A stretch of 64,000 bases of DNA from Manduca sexta (Eukaryota > Arthropoda > Insecta > Lepidoptera > Sphingidae). Shown piece after piece: positions 38,962 to 60,900 of this stretch (position 1 is the first letter of the stretch; the number at the start of each line of letters is the position of its first letter). Under the pieces are notes generated by a model, which made no database searches, was not told the DNA's origin, and worked only from the letters and a program-made list of their open reading frames with translations. The stretch spans positions 5,330,600-5,394,599 of the forward strand of contig NC_051115.1 of the NCBI RefSeq assembly GCF_014839805.1, given 5' to 3'. Both the position numbers and the translations under genes were made by a program.

Positions 38962-39285
38962 AGGGGCCGTTCAAGTATTATGTAACGTAATTTGGGGGGA
39001 GGGGGTTCTTGTAAAATGTTACGATGCGTTACAAGCGCGGGAGGGGGGTCTCGTACAAAGCGTTGTGTAACATTGTTTTTTTTTTTAAACAATAACAAAG
39101 GTATTTTAGCGACTCCGGTATTTTGCGTAGAAATAATTGATTACAAAAAAAATGTCACTAGAGTTACGTAACTTTTGGAGGGGGGGGGGGGGGGTGCGTA
39201 AGGAAAACGTTACGGCGCGATACATGGGGTGGGGAGGTAAAAAATCTTCAAAAATTGCGTTACGTAATACTTGAACGGCCCCTTA
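38962..39285. mobile_element. GGGGCCGTT MITE, complete
   Basis: TTA-flanked; ends GGGGCCGTTCAAGTATTATG and CGTAATACTTGAACGGCCCC. One G run of about 14. Confidence 0.8.
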
Positions 39286-39599
39286 GTCACCAGAGATATA
39301 TTGAACGCTGCACACTTCACTCCATTTACAACTGCTAAGTTCATGTCATACCCTCTTGCTACACTAGCGCTATTGTCTAGGTTTTTGGGTTGTAATTTGC
39401 TGCTCACAGTTGGACAATTTTAAATAGACTCCCATATAAGATGGTTCTTGCCTCTACACTCTATACAGTAAATGTATACTATGCGTAACATTTTTTATAT
39501 TTATTATTGTGTATCATTGTAAAGGCTGTATATAATGTGAATTATAAAATTATGCATTGACAAAGTTGTTTTATTTAATTGATGTAAAATGAACAAGAA

Positions 39600-39780
39600 T
39601 GGTGAAATGAAATGAAATGATTTATTTGAACCTGTAAAATGTTATACATTATTTAGATTCCGTCAATATTAACTCTACCGCCAGTTCGGAAAACAGTTTT
39701 TACCAGAGAAGAACGGGCAAGAAACTCTGGATGGTGATCCAAACAAGTCATAATTTAGTCTTGTCATACATATTCAATCA
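39600..39780. other. Probable LINE 3' region
   Basis: GAAATGAAATGAAATGATTT followed by CAGAGAAGAACGGGCAAGAA, a type of tail often seen at LINE ends in moths. No coding part. Confidence 0.35.
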
Positions 39781-39879
39781 CTAAACTGGTCAGATCATTT
39801 ACTTAAGCGGTCGAATCATTCACTCATTGGTCATATCATTTATTCGTCATATCAATCACTCATTGGTCATATCATTCAC

Positions 39880-40345
39880 CTATTGGCCATATCATTCACT
39901 CGTTCGGTCAATCATTCTCTCGTTCGGTCAGATCATTCATTCGTTCAGTCAGATCATTCACTCGTTCGGTCAGATCATTCACTCGTTCGGTCAGATCATT
40001 CACTCGTTCGGTCAGATCATTAACTCGTTCGGTCAGATCATTCATTCGTTCAGTCAGATCATTCACTCGTTCGGTCAGATCACTCACTCGTTCGGTCAGA
40101 TCATTCACTCGTTCGGTCAGATCATTAACTCGTTCGGTCAGATCATTCACTCGTTCGGTCAGACCATTACTCGTTTGGTCAGATCATTCTTTCGTTCGGA
40201 CAAATCATTCACTAATTCTGTCAGATCATTGTCTCGTTCGGTCAGATCATTCTCTCGTTCGGTCAGATCATTCACTCGTACGGTCAGATCATTCACTCAA
40301 TCGGTTTGATCATTCATTCGTTCGGTCAGACCATTTGTATTCTTC
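39880..40345. repeat. 21-bp satellite with open frames on both strands
   Basis: About 22 units of TCATTCACTCGTTCGGTCAG plus A. As 21 is a multiple of 3 and the unit has no stop, open frames run through on both strands (repeats HSFGQII on plus, NDLTERV on minus). Not taken as genes: no other codon evidence, in intergenic DNA. Confidence 0.9.
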
Positions 40346-40859
40346 AGTCATTCGGCCATATCGTTCGGTCACACACTTGCGCAGTTAAATGAAAAGGGTC
40401 TGGGGAAGTTTTACTAGACCTTGGGTATCAAATCCAGGACATGCCGGGTTAATCTCAAACTAAAACAAACAGTCGAAGTGAACAGCCATACCAGAAAAAT
40501 AAGTAACCACGTCACATGATAACATATGAAAGAAACTTCTTGTACTAGAACATTAACTTTAAAACGAAAAACCTAAAGTGGCGCCATCAAACATTTAATT
40601 CATTTTTCTCCTCCGATCATTAATAAAACGAAACAGTTTGATAATAATTTATTCGTCACATTTTATCGAATCTATACAATATAGGCCATATATCTACAAT
40701 AATTAGCTTACTAAAATCATTCTGTACTGTACACGAGTAAACAGCTCGTCTGATACGACCATAAACTTCAACATACAGAACATTGTATTACAAACTGCGC
40801 GACACTCCACTACACTCCTCATGGGATATAAGTAGTCTTATATACCTTGTAATATTTAC

Positions 40860-41250
40860 AATAGGGTACCGGACTCATTTTTGTTTTTTACTAGTATCAA
40901 ATATTTACATAATATAAATTATAACACAGAAGGAATTATTAAAATCCGGTAAAAAATCAACAAGTTATAAGTCTTTGAATTTTGGCGGAAGGGGTAATTA
41001 ACAAGAAACAGAAAAGAGACGAAATACCCACATGTGACGTCATCGGGAATTACGACGCGTGCGAAAAAAAGAGATGAAGCGATATCCCCACATCGCGCCC
41101 ACTACTGCACATTACAATATTTTAAATATCAATTACTCGCTCATCTTTTAACCAATTTTTATGCAGTTTTCGCAGGAGTGCTTCATTTTCGTATTATTAA
41201 CCATTACATATAGAATAATGTACAAAATCAAGCATAGGCCGGTCCCCTAT
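40860..41250. mobile_element. MITE with GGGACCGGAC ends, copy 1
   Basis: Ends ATAGGGTACCGGACTC and GGCCGGTCCCCTAT are inverted. Body has CACATGTGACGTCATCGGG and ACCATTACATATAGAATAAT. Direct repeat of the element at 41.78 kb. Confidence 0.75.
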
Positions 41251-41344
41251 TTTCATCGGCAATGTTTCCGATGTCAGGAATAGGGTGAAGTAGAAGAAAA
41301 ATGTAAAGCTGACCCCAGCATCATGTGAGAAGTAGTCAGGAAGA

Positions 41345-41530
41345 GATTTTGCTATAAGGGAAGTGGACAATTAATATTTCCAACTCCTCCCTATCTATTT
41401 GATTATCGTTGCGGGATAATGACAAGTGTTCCCTGAGACAGGTTCACCGCTCGGTGTCAAATGCCACTGCTGATATGCGTGCCACTGCTGGTCCTTACAG
41501 GAGTTGTAGTGTGAGGGCGGGAATGTCTAT
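41345..41530 (-). mobile_element. Unclassified three-copy repeat, copy 2
   Basis: TCCTCCCTATCTATTTGATT through CACTGCTGGTCCTTACAGGA; lies between the two GGGACCGGAC MITEs. Confidence 0.6.
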
Positions 41531-41774
41531 CCAGGAAGAGAGGGTTCTTAGTGGAATAGCAATTCGCGGGAATTGTGATTGTGATTCGAAAGAATGTGCG
41601 GACATTCCTTGTTTAACATCGCCCTACGTTTGTTACCCTGGCAAGGGTCGGCTTGTACAAACACCGACGTAGTGTGAGCGCTGTAGTCGCTCACAATCTG
41701 AACATGAAGCAAGCTGAGGGGAACTAACGGGGCACGAACCTCGACTCTCGGGCACTGGGAGGATGAGACATCAA

Positions 41775-42150
41775 CAATAGGGGACCGGACTTTTGTTCTT
41801 TATTATTATCAAATATTTACGTTATATAAATTATAACACAGAAAGAATTCTTTAAATCCGGTAAAAAATCAACAAGTTATAAGACTTTCAATTTCGGTAG
41901 GAGTAAGTAACAAGAAACAGAAAAGAGGCGCAATACCCACGTGTGACGTCATCGGGCATTACGACGCGTGCGAAAGAAAGAGATGAGGCGATATCCCCAT
42001 TTCGGCTCATAGTAATATTTTTTAATATGAATTACTGGCTCATTTTTTAACCAATTTTAATGCAGTTTTCGCAGGAGGGTTTCTTTTTCGTATTATTAAC
42101 CATTACATATAGAATAATGTACAAAATCAAACACAGGACGGTCCCCTATT
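41775..42150. mobile_element. MITE with GGGACCGGAC ends, copy 2
   Basis: Ends AATAGGGGACCGGAC and GACGGTCCCCTATT. Same orientation as copy 1 and ends about 125 bp from the ZAD-D stop codon. Confidence 0.75.
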
Positions 42151-42275
42151 ATGGATGCGTAGTCGTAGCGAAATAACAATGTAACTGTAGCGTCGCACTC
42201 TCAAGACATTCTGGCGATACGTACACGAGGACTCCACATCCGAAACCTTTACAGATAGGTCACAAAATATTAACT

Positions 42276-52521
<10,246 letters not shown>

Positions 52522-52884
52522 TTTTATGGAAAATGTTGGTCAAATGTATATTGTTTCGTCGATATATTTTGTTTATTTTGAAAAAAAGAGAAAAGAAATT
52601 GTTGTTTATCGTTTGTCTTTGTCTAAAATTATTTATAAATAGTGACATTTATAGGCAAAGAAACATGAATTAGAGAACCAAAATAATTTACCTATTTTTC
52701 TTAGTTCTTTCTTTTTTTAACGAACTTTTAGTATTTTATGTAATAAAATTATAATAAATATTGAATTTATATATAATCTTAAAAAGAAATCATAGCATTT
52801 AATATTAATCGGTTAGTCGATTATTGTTGTCTATAGATAAAAGGCCATTATTGTGTGAATTATTCTTTGCAATAGATATTTTTT

Positions 52885-52896
52885 TTTGGCGGGAAA
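52885..52896. promoter_or_regulatory. E2F-like motif upstream of ZAD-D
   Basis: TTTGGCGGGAAA is an exact match to the known E2F/DP consensus, 364 bp upstream of the ZAD-D start codon in AT-rich DNA. Motif match only. Confidence 0.5.
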
Positions 52897-53154
52897 AGAT
52901 ATTTTAGGCTACATTCATAATAGTCATTTTGCAAGTTGCATATTTATTTTAATGCAAATCGTTGATATCGGATGAATTGAAAATAATTTATTTCTATTTA
53001 AATACCTTTGTATTTAACCTAAAGGCTCGTAGGTATAGGAATCCTGTGGGACAGTGACTCAAAATGTACCTAATTGATACTTAGATTATTATATAATTTA
53101 TAGATACTGAAATATTATGCTTTTTCTATAATATGTGTAAACACCTAAATACAC

Positions 53155-53430
53155 GAGAACTTAGTTGGGAATGCAACGGACTGCCGAGAGTAATGCCCGC
53201 ACCTTCGATTTCGAAGTAGTGTTCATTATTAACAATTATCGCTCGATTAAACGGTGAAGAAAACCTCGTGTAGTAACTTATAGAAATAAGAATTCTACAA
53301 TAAAATTTCGAGAAATGTGAAGTCTGCAAGTGCCAACCCGCACTCAACATAGTGGGCTAAGACCTAAACCCTCTCAGTAGAGGAAGCCTATGCTCCGCAG
53401 TGGGTTATTAGGTCAATATCATAATCCATT
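53155..53430 (+). mobile_element. SINE family A, decayed
   Basis: CTTAGTTGGGAATGCAACGG, TAAACGGTGAAGAAAACCTC, CCTCTCAGTAGAGGAAGCC, GCTCCGCAGTGGG. The B box is degraded. Confidence 0.55.
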
Positions 53431-53811
53431 AGAATGTTATGTAAGCAGAACTTTCGTATTTTTTAACTCATCCGTCCCTTTTGGCAGCAAAAGTAAGGTA
53501 AGTTCTTACCACCCTCTCATGCTTACGTACAGAGGTTACCTATTGTGCAGAGTGTGCGTCGCACACGGGCGCAGTGTGTTAGGGGGCGCCAGAAACCTTC
53601 AAAGAGACATGCGTCGCTCGTGACACTGGCGCTCTGAAACAACCTGCAGCCGCGCTAAGGCCGGCGAGCGGCTTCTTTACTTTACACAATAACTTTTGAT
53701 TTAATATTATCAAAATTAAAGATTACATTGTCTCCTAGGGGGCGTTAAGGAATTTTTTGCACACAGGCGGCACATGAGCTAGAGCCGCTTCTGCTTACGT
53801 AAGTACAAGAA

Positions 53812-54075
53812 CGCCGCCAGTCAATGGCCTAGGGCAGGGCAAGTTGATATGGAGAACAAGAAAAGTATGAATTGTAGGTAAAGTTCAGAGCACATGTACC
53901 TCACTCCCCGTCCCCGCTTTAACTGAACTAAACTGGTGAGTTTATTCGAGTTTACGGGAATGATTAATCAAGCAAGTCAAATCAAAGATTTAGGACTTGG
54001 TTGCTTTACATTTGGAAACTTTTATAGAATCTCTGGGGGGAGCTGCCCCTACCTTCACCCATTTGGCGACGCGCT
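53812..54075. mobile_element. GCGTCGCCA-ended repeat
   Basis: CGCCGCCAGTCAATGGCC to CCATTTGGCGACGCGC, with GAGAACAAGAAAAGTATGAA. Longest of three copies. Confidence 0.5.
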
Positions 54076-54322
54076 TGCGTAAGTATAGGAATTACAAAAT
54101 CTGTTCAAACTTTATTGTTGTTCATTAATTTAGAAATAAACCACATTGAATAAACATTGCCGACATAAGCATCATTTAGACCCCCCCCCCCCGCGCCCCT
54201 AATGTCATCGAAAATAAGCAAAGCACAGACTTCTAAACTCCCCTTTGGCACTTATGGAATTCTCAAACGTATCTACATGCTTACAGGGCTGGCATTATAT
54301 TTATTCTGTAGAAATAAAACTA

Positions 54323-54379
54323 CAATAATATAATATTCTATATTTAATAAATATAGAATATTATATTATTGTAGTAAAC
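54323..54379. repeat. AT-rich perfect palindrome
   Basis: CTACAATAATATAATATTCT and its exact reverse complement around a short TTTAATAAA centre; about 25-bp arms. Confidence 0.85.
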
Positions 54380-54596
54380 ATACCATATTTACATTTTCTT
54401 ACATCATGGTTAGTTTTATTCTAAGCATGTACCTTTGGCGCCGAAACAAGAATTGCTTATGTAATTTTTTTTATTATTATAGTCTGACCAGAAAAATAAA
54501 AAACCTCGCTATATAGCGGTACAATCAGGAACTTAATTTCTTGTGCTAACATTAAAATATAATATTATGTCTCCACTGGTTCTGTAGCCTCAACAA

Positions 54597-54860
54597 GGGG
54601 TCGTTCATGTATTATGTAATACGTTTTCTGTAATATTCACAATTATTTTAAGTAACAAACCGGAAAGTGGCTAAAATACCTTTGTTATTGATTTAAAATA
54701 AAAAAAATAACAATGTTACAATAAGCTCAATTTTATAGCGACTTCAAAAAAAGGTAGCAAACAAAAATTTGTTTTCCGACGACGACGACAAATTAACAAT
54801 GTTGAAATAGGTCATTATTTTATTAAGAGAGCGTAATGTATAAAGTGTGTGACAACCAGT
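54597..54860. mobile_element. Joined MITE fragments
   Basis: A GGGGCCGTT-family piece (GGTCGTTCATGTATTATGTA to AACAATGTTACAATA) runs into the right half of the 34.25-kb MITE type (GACAAATTAACAATG, TTATTTTATTAAGAGAGCG). It lies just beyond the ZAD-E stop codon. Confidence 0.55.
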
Positions 54861-54945
54861 GTGTGCAATGAGTTTTTCTTACAGAAGTGTTAAAATTGGG
54901 CAGTAAGCATATGGCACGTCAGTTTTAGATACTCTTGGATATATT

Positions 54946-57900
54946 TTAATTCCAAAAAGTAGTATCTATTACGTATGGAACTTTCTTTTTCCGCCGCACT
55001 GGAGGCTTGATTCCTGTGTGTACCTGGGGAAATAAAGATTTCGATTTTTAACCGACTTCAAAAAAAGGAGGTTCTCAATTCGACTGAATTTTTTTGTTTT
55101 CTCAGAACTATTGACTGGCTGAACTGATTGTGATGATTATTTTTTTTTTAAAACTGGTACTTCCCCTGTTCCATATAAATTTAATTGATGTTGGACCCTT
55201 GGCTTCGGAGATACATCAGAAAACTCTTAAAATGATGTCGTCAATGTATACTGATTTCTACTAACACCGAAAAGTAAAAATAGAATTTTATTAACAAAAA
55301 ATTATACCGCCTTAAAAAAACAACGAAAAACAAAAAAAAAATCCATTACCTATATACTGGTTATCATTTTTGGTTTTTAGTGCTTTTGGAAGGCGGTATA
55401 ATTTTTTATTTAAAAGTTTTATTAAATGTATCAATCCAAATTAGAGTCAACAACATTTTTGGTGCAAGGGGCACCCTGTCCTTCCCAAATTACAATAAAA
55501 ATAACTGAATGACAATGGGAACTATCAACCACAAAGTTTTTATTATAGCTTAGCATATGCAAATAACCTCACGGTATTTATTAAAAACAAAAAAAAACAA
55601 TATTATGTAGTAGGTACCTACTTATGCAGATGCACTTCCCCTAAAAGTAATGTTGGCGGCGACCATGACCTTAAGATGCAGTTTTTAACTTGAGAGCGTC
55701 TCAGCTGATCACGCTTGACAGCGAGATTGAGTTGCTCTTTTAGACCGCTATACTCGAGTTACCGCCACACTCGTCATATTTTTCACACAAGTTACTTTGT
55801 AAATGTAAAAATTGATCATTAAGGGAGAAATATACTTACATATTGATGACCGCTGAGCGCTGCGGGACCTTTGAACGTTTTCGGACACAACTTGCACGCG
55901 AATGGACGCTCTGTTGAGTGCACGCGCATGTGAGCCTGCGACAAATAATGTTTTTTTTTTCTTAAGGCCACTGATTGAGCAAACGCCTTTGAGAATTCAT
56001 TCCATACATTGATATATAAGAAATATTTACTACGTACTAGATATGGCGTTCCGAACATTCCTTGTGTTCAATTGAATTGAACTGCAATCTATTAAACCTG
56101 ACTTTAGTATGGTCAATATTGACAGCTTGTGGTTGTGTACGGAGTGGCGCTCATGATATAAGAACTCGAGTCTAAATGTAAACTTCGATATGAATAAAAC
56201 ATATTATTAGAATTATTTGTTGTTCAAGTGAATAAATAGGTTATAACAGTGACGTTTTGCCATTTTAGTTCAGTTGAACAAATAGTTTATATGGACGTTC
56301 GTGTCTATAGAATATACGTCCCCACATCCCATCACCTTTCCTCAACCCTTTCTCTATTCACCACATATAAGGGGCCGTTTAAGTATTACGTAGCGCAATT
56401 TCTGAAGAGTTTTGACTCCCCGACCCCCCACATGTAACGCGCCGTAACGTTTTACAAGTCCCCCCTCTCCCCAAATTGCATTACGTAATACTTGAAAGGC
56501 CCCTTAGAGTACCTTCATAAAGGCCCTTTTGATGAAGCTCTTCGGACAGTGAGGGCACGCGAACGGCCTCTCTCCGGTGTGCGTCCGTTGATGATATCGT
56601 AGCTCACACTTATTCTGCGGACAAAGGTCTAGGTCACATGAAAAGGCCAGGGTCGCACAAAGGTCAAGGTCATCCAGAAAGGTCAAGGTCACACGAAAAG
56701 GTCAAGCTCACAAACTCAATTATGATAGACAGGGTTACAAAGTTATTTTTTCACTTTTTAATATACACTGTGATTTTATAGTCGTTTCGGAAACGAAAAT
56801 TTTAAATTCTGTATCAATAATAGAGTTTAAAAAAATACCAATGTAATATTTTGTTAAAAACATTAAAATTAATGTTTACGTATAATAAATAAGAACTCGT
56901 GGTAATGCAACTAAATCTCACGTACTACGATCACTTGTCGCGACCTTACTATCATTATCAAACTCGAACGAATGAATAATAATATCAAGAACTATATATT
57001 TTTAATTACCACCTACAATTAATTCACTTTTTTTGATCCTACAAATTGTTCTAGTTAACCACAATTTAGATCCAAAACGACTATAAAATCACGGTGTATA
57101 AGAATTCATGCTCCAAGGTCAAGGTCAAAGTAATATACACAAATAAATTACACTATAATAATCTCTACCATGTTTTATAAGATACAATATTAAATAATAT
57201 CAGAGTCTCCTCTACTACTGAGAGGGATAAGGTCTTAGTCCACCACGCTGTAGTGCGGGCAGACTTCACACATCCTCGAAAATTCCTATAGAGAACTTCT
57301 CAGGTATGCAGGTTTCCTCACGCTGTTTTCCTTCACCGTTAAAGCGATAATTCACAAATACACTCATAATTTTAGAAAAGTCCGAGGTGCGTTTGGGTTT
57401 TGAACCTGCGGACATTCGTCTCGATAGTCCGTTTCACACCCAACTAGGCTATCACCAATTCGTGTATAAGATACACCCTTTCAAATAACTCAAGGTCACA
57501 TCTCAAGGTCAAGGTCACTCACCGGCAGCGCCTTCCCGCACAGTTCGCACATGAACTGCTTCCTCTTGCGGCTGGAGTCGGCATGCACTCGCCTGTAGTG
57601 CGCACTGTACAGGTTCTGACGCGGGAATGTTTTGTTGCACTACGAGTAATAATTAAATATCAGTGGCGATCCATATAATTTGATTCATACCGCCTTCCTT
57701 TCGTAATTTGAGAGACTTTCCCGCCTTTACACCCACTACAACTCCTGTAAGGATTAGCAGTGGCATTTGACACCGCGCGGTGAAGCTCGCCGAGTCTCAG
57801 GGAACACTTGTCATTATCCCGCAACGAAATTAATCAAATAGATAGGGAGGAGTTGGAAATATTAATTGTCCACTTCCCTCCATAGCAATGTGGGTGACAA

Positions 57901-60900
57901 AATCATGATCTAAGGAGGTGTTTTAACCTCAAGGGACATTTACAACTAGATAAGCTAGTTATAAAGCACCACGGATAAAAATAAAAGTAATTGAAAGTAA
58001 ATGAAAAATCTAATTATCGTTACAACGATTTCTAGGCTGCATTTTGGCATATTATTAGCACGTGTAAGTTGTGTCGGCTTCCCATTCGGAAATGTTTTAC
58101 CTCCGCCACTGTTGAATATACGAATATATTTTTTTATTCAAATATTGCTACGTGCAGCAGTGGGCGTGGAGTGGGGATATCGCTCCATCTTTTTCTTTCA
58201 CACGCGTCGTAGTGCCTGGTGACGTCACAATGCAAATATTTCGTTTTTTCTAGTTTTTGACATTCATCCTTACTACTTAATGGCTTATAACATGTGGATT
58301 TTTATCCAGATTTCAATAATATCTGTTTTAGAAAATACGACGTACATATATTATAAAAGTTTAAATAAAAATATGTCATGTACCCTATACAACGACACCG
58401 AGGAAGTAGAATACAAAATTCCTTACCTTAACACAAGGAAAGTTACCAACAACAGTTGTCGGTCTGTGTGTCGTCAGGTGATCTTTCAATAATAATCTAG
58501 TTGTAAAGCCCTCTCCACAGTGGACGCAGCTCGCGATTTCGCAATCCGCGTCTGCGTGCCGCCTTAGAGCTTCTGTTGTCATGAATTGCGTGTTGCATTT
58601 GGAGCAGGTCGTGTTGGGTGGGTATTTGAGCTAGAAATAAAATTGACAACATTTCAGAATTAAAATGTGCCTAAAACAAAATTACCGTTTCTTATTTTTT
58701 CTACTCTGAGTACGATTATGAATTTTTAATACTTAATTTCGAAGAAAAAAATTAATAACCAAAAATGCTTGACTTCACACGTACGATTGAATGAAATAGT
58801 TCCTTGGTCCACCTTACTATTTATTTTAAAAAACTAAGACACCGACGTATGTCCATATCAAATGTCAAAATTACAATAGATACGTTACAACTGTCACTTT
58901 CAAAGACAGAGAGAAACAAAAAAAAACTGTCACTTCACTTCTTTTTTACTGCAAAGCAAAGATCACTACGCCTTGAGCCGTAGATGTGACGTCATTAATG
59001 CTTACGTCGTTTTAAAATAAAACAAAATCAAAGTGAAAATATCTGAGTTTTGAAAAAAGAAAAAATATTGGTCTCATAATTTTAGATCTAGTTTCATAAA
59101 ATATAAACATTTGAGTGTGTTGAACAAATGAAATATTCCCAATTTTGATCCTTTACGTGCACAGGAAAGAGACTCCACTACACCTGATGGTAAGTTTGGT
59201 CCAATAGTGTCGACTGACGAGAGATGATTACCCCTCAGTCGACACAATTATGTTGGCACCGGATATACACTGATCCCGGAACGCGACACACGTGAGCCAC
59301 TATAAGTTTTAACAGCTTGTGTACGGTCGCTATCCGGGCTGATATAAAATATACCATCATATCTTGTTAAAAAGTATCGTGCCGTCGATTATATTGTATT
59401 GCCATTGCTTTATTTACCGCTCAATAGTCATAGATAATACTAGACCTATAACAAATGACCGCAACTTTTCCTACTTTCAACTTTGACATTGGCAAAATCA
59501 TCGTCTGCCAATGATGGAGCCACAATCTAAAGGTGCCTTTCCATGCTTGCCAAGGCTTGACAAGCGTCCACAAACACAAGCGTGCAAAGAGGGTGTTTGG
59601 CTTGGCTTGCGTGAGCTTGTGGACGCTTGTATCCGATCCGGTCTAGTGTCGGTTTTTGGACACAGATCAAAGGGCGCTTGCGGCAAGCGCTTGCGACGCG
59701 TTCACATGTTGGCGCGCGCTTAGTAGCCGTTGTGATCTCCTGGTACGATTTCTATGAATCTTTATCATCCACCATCTTCGTGGTCGTCGGGGTTTCCTTG
59801 CTTTTGTTTTATTTTGCTATTATTTAAAATAAAAGTACGTTAAACCAAACGTAATAGCCGATACAAGTTCGGTGTCCGTCATGCTTGGATGTATGTAGCA
59901 CACTGACGCATTCACAAGCGTGTAACCGACTTCCAAATGCCAAGCGAGATTTGTGGACGCTTGTGCCTTGTGGATGCTTGTCAAGCCTTGGCAAGCATGG
60001 AAATGCACCTTAAAAATTGAATTGAATTGATTCCCAAACATTTTGAGTTAACAATCACCATGGTTACACGATTTACTATCCAAAAGGCGCGATGTTCACT
60101 CCGTATTATAGTATCAAATACGCTTACAGTTCTTTTTATTTTATTGCCTTGAATGACGAGACGAGCTTGCCGTTCGGATGGTAAGCGATACCTATAAACA
60201 GTAGAAACACCAACACCTTGAATAACTAAGTGTTCGGTATTCCACTGCGCTCGCTATCCTGAGACATTAGTTAAGCCTTATGTCCAGTAGTTACACTGGC
60301 TACAATGTTCAAACCGGAACACAACAGTGACTACATACTTGGCGGCAGAAATAGACATTGCGGTGGTACCTACCCAGAAAGACACTCATATGGGAGACCT
60401 ACCAGTCAAATTAAATAAAATAACTCACCTCTTTATGCGCCTGTTTCTTGTGCCCGTTGAGTCCAAAATTGGAGACGAAGGACTCCCCGCAGAGCTCGCA
60501 CCAGATAAGGGCTGATGGATGGACCACGCGCATGTGGGTTAGGTAGGTAGACTGCTTCCTACGATATGGTTTTATATTGGTAGAATATTTTGTCTAAGCG
60601 ACACTTGCAAAGCAATCATACCTATGGTTGCCAACTGTACTATAATATATAGTATTGTATTGTATTTGGGGTCTGCGTACTATATACTATTCAAGAAATA
60701 TATAGTACGCAGGCCCCAAATACAATAAAATAACCGATTAGCAGGGTGGAACTGTGAACAAAAGCATACCATAAACCTTACAGATTAAAGTTGAAAGTAC
60801 TCACTCATAAGTTTTCCCACAATGATCACATCTATACAACTGTCCTCCGTGCATTTTGAAATGTTCCATTGCTTTTGAACTGTAAATTCAATGCTTAGAA

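Larger units (their letters stand above)
52522..54945. other. Spacer between ZAD-D and ZAD-E
   Basis: 2.4 kb. Proximal 600 bp: AT-rich promoter candidate of ZAD-D. Then a decayed SINE A (53155-53430), a GCGTCGCCA-ended repeat (53.8-54.07 kb), an AT palindrome (54.32 kb) and MITE pieces. No coding sequence seen. Confidence 0.6.

Noticed and set aside
39827..40309. 160-codon plus frame and 80-codon minus frame as repeat proteins
   Set aside because: Both are by-products of a stop-free 21-bp satellite in intergenic DNA; no start context, splice signal or similarity supports a gene.
59511..59827. 70- and 66-codon plus frames
   Set aside because: They run through the TIR and inner repeats of the MITE at 59530-60012.
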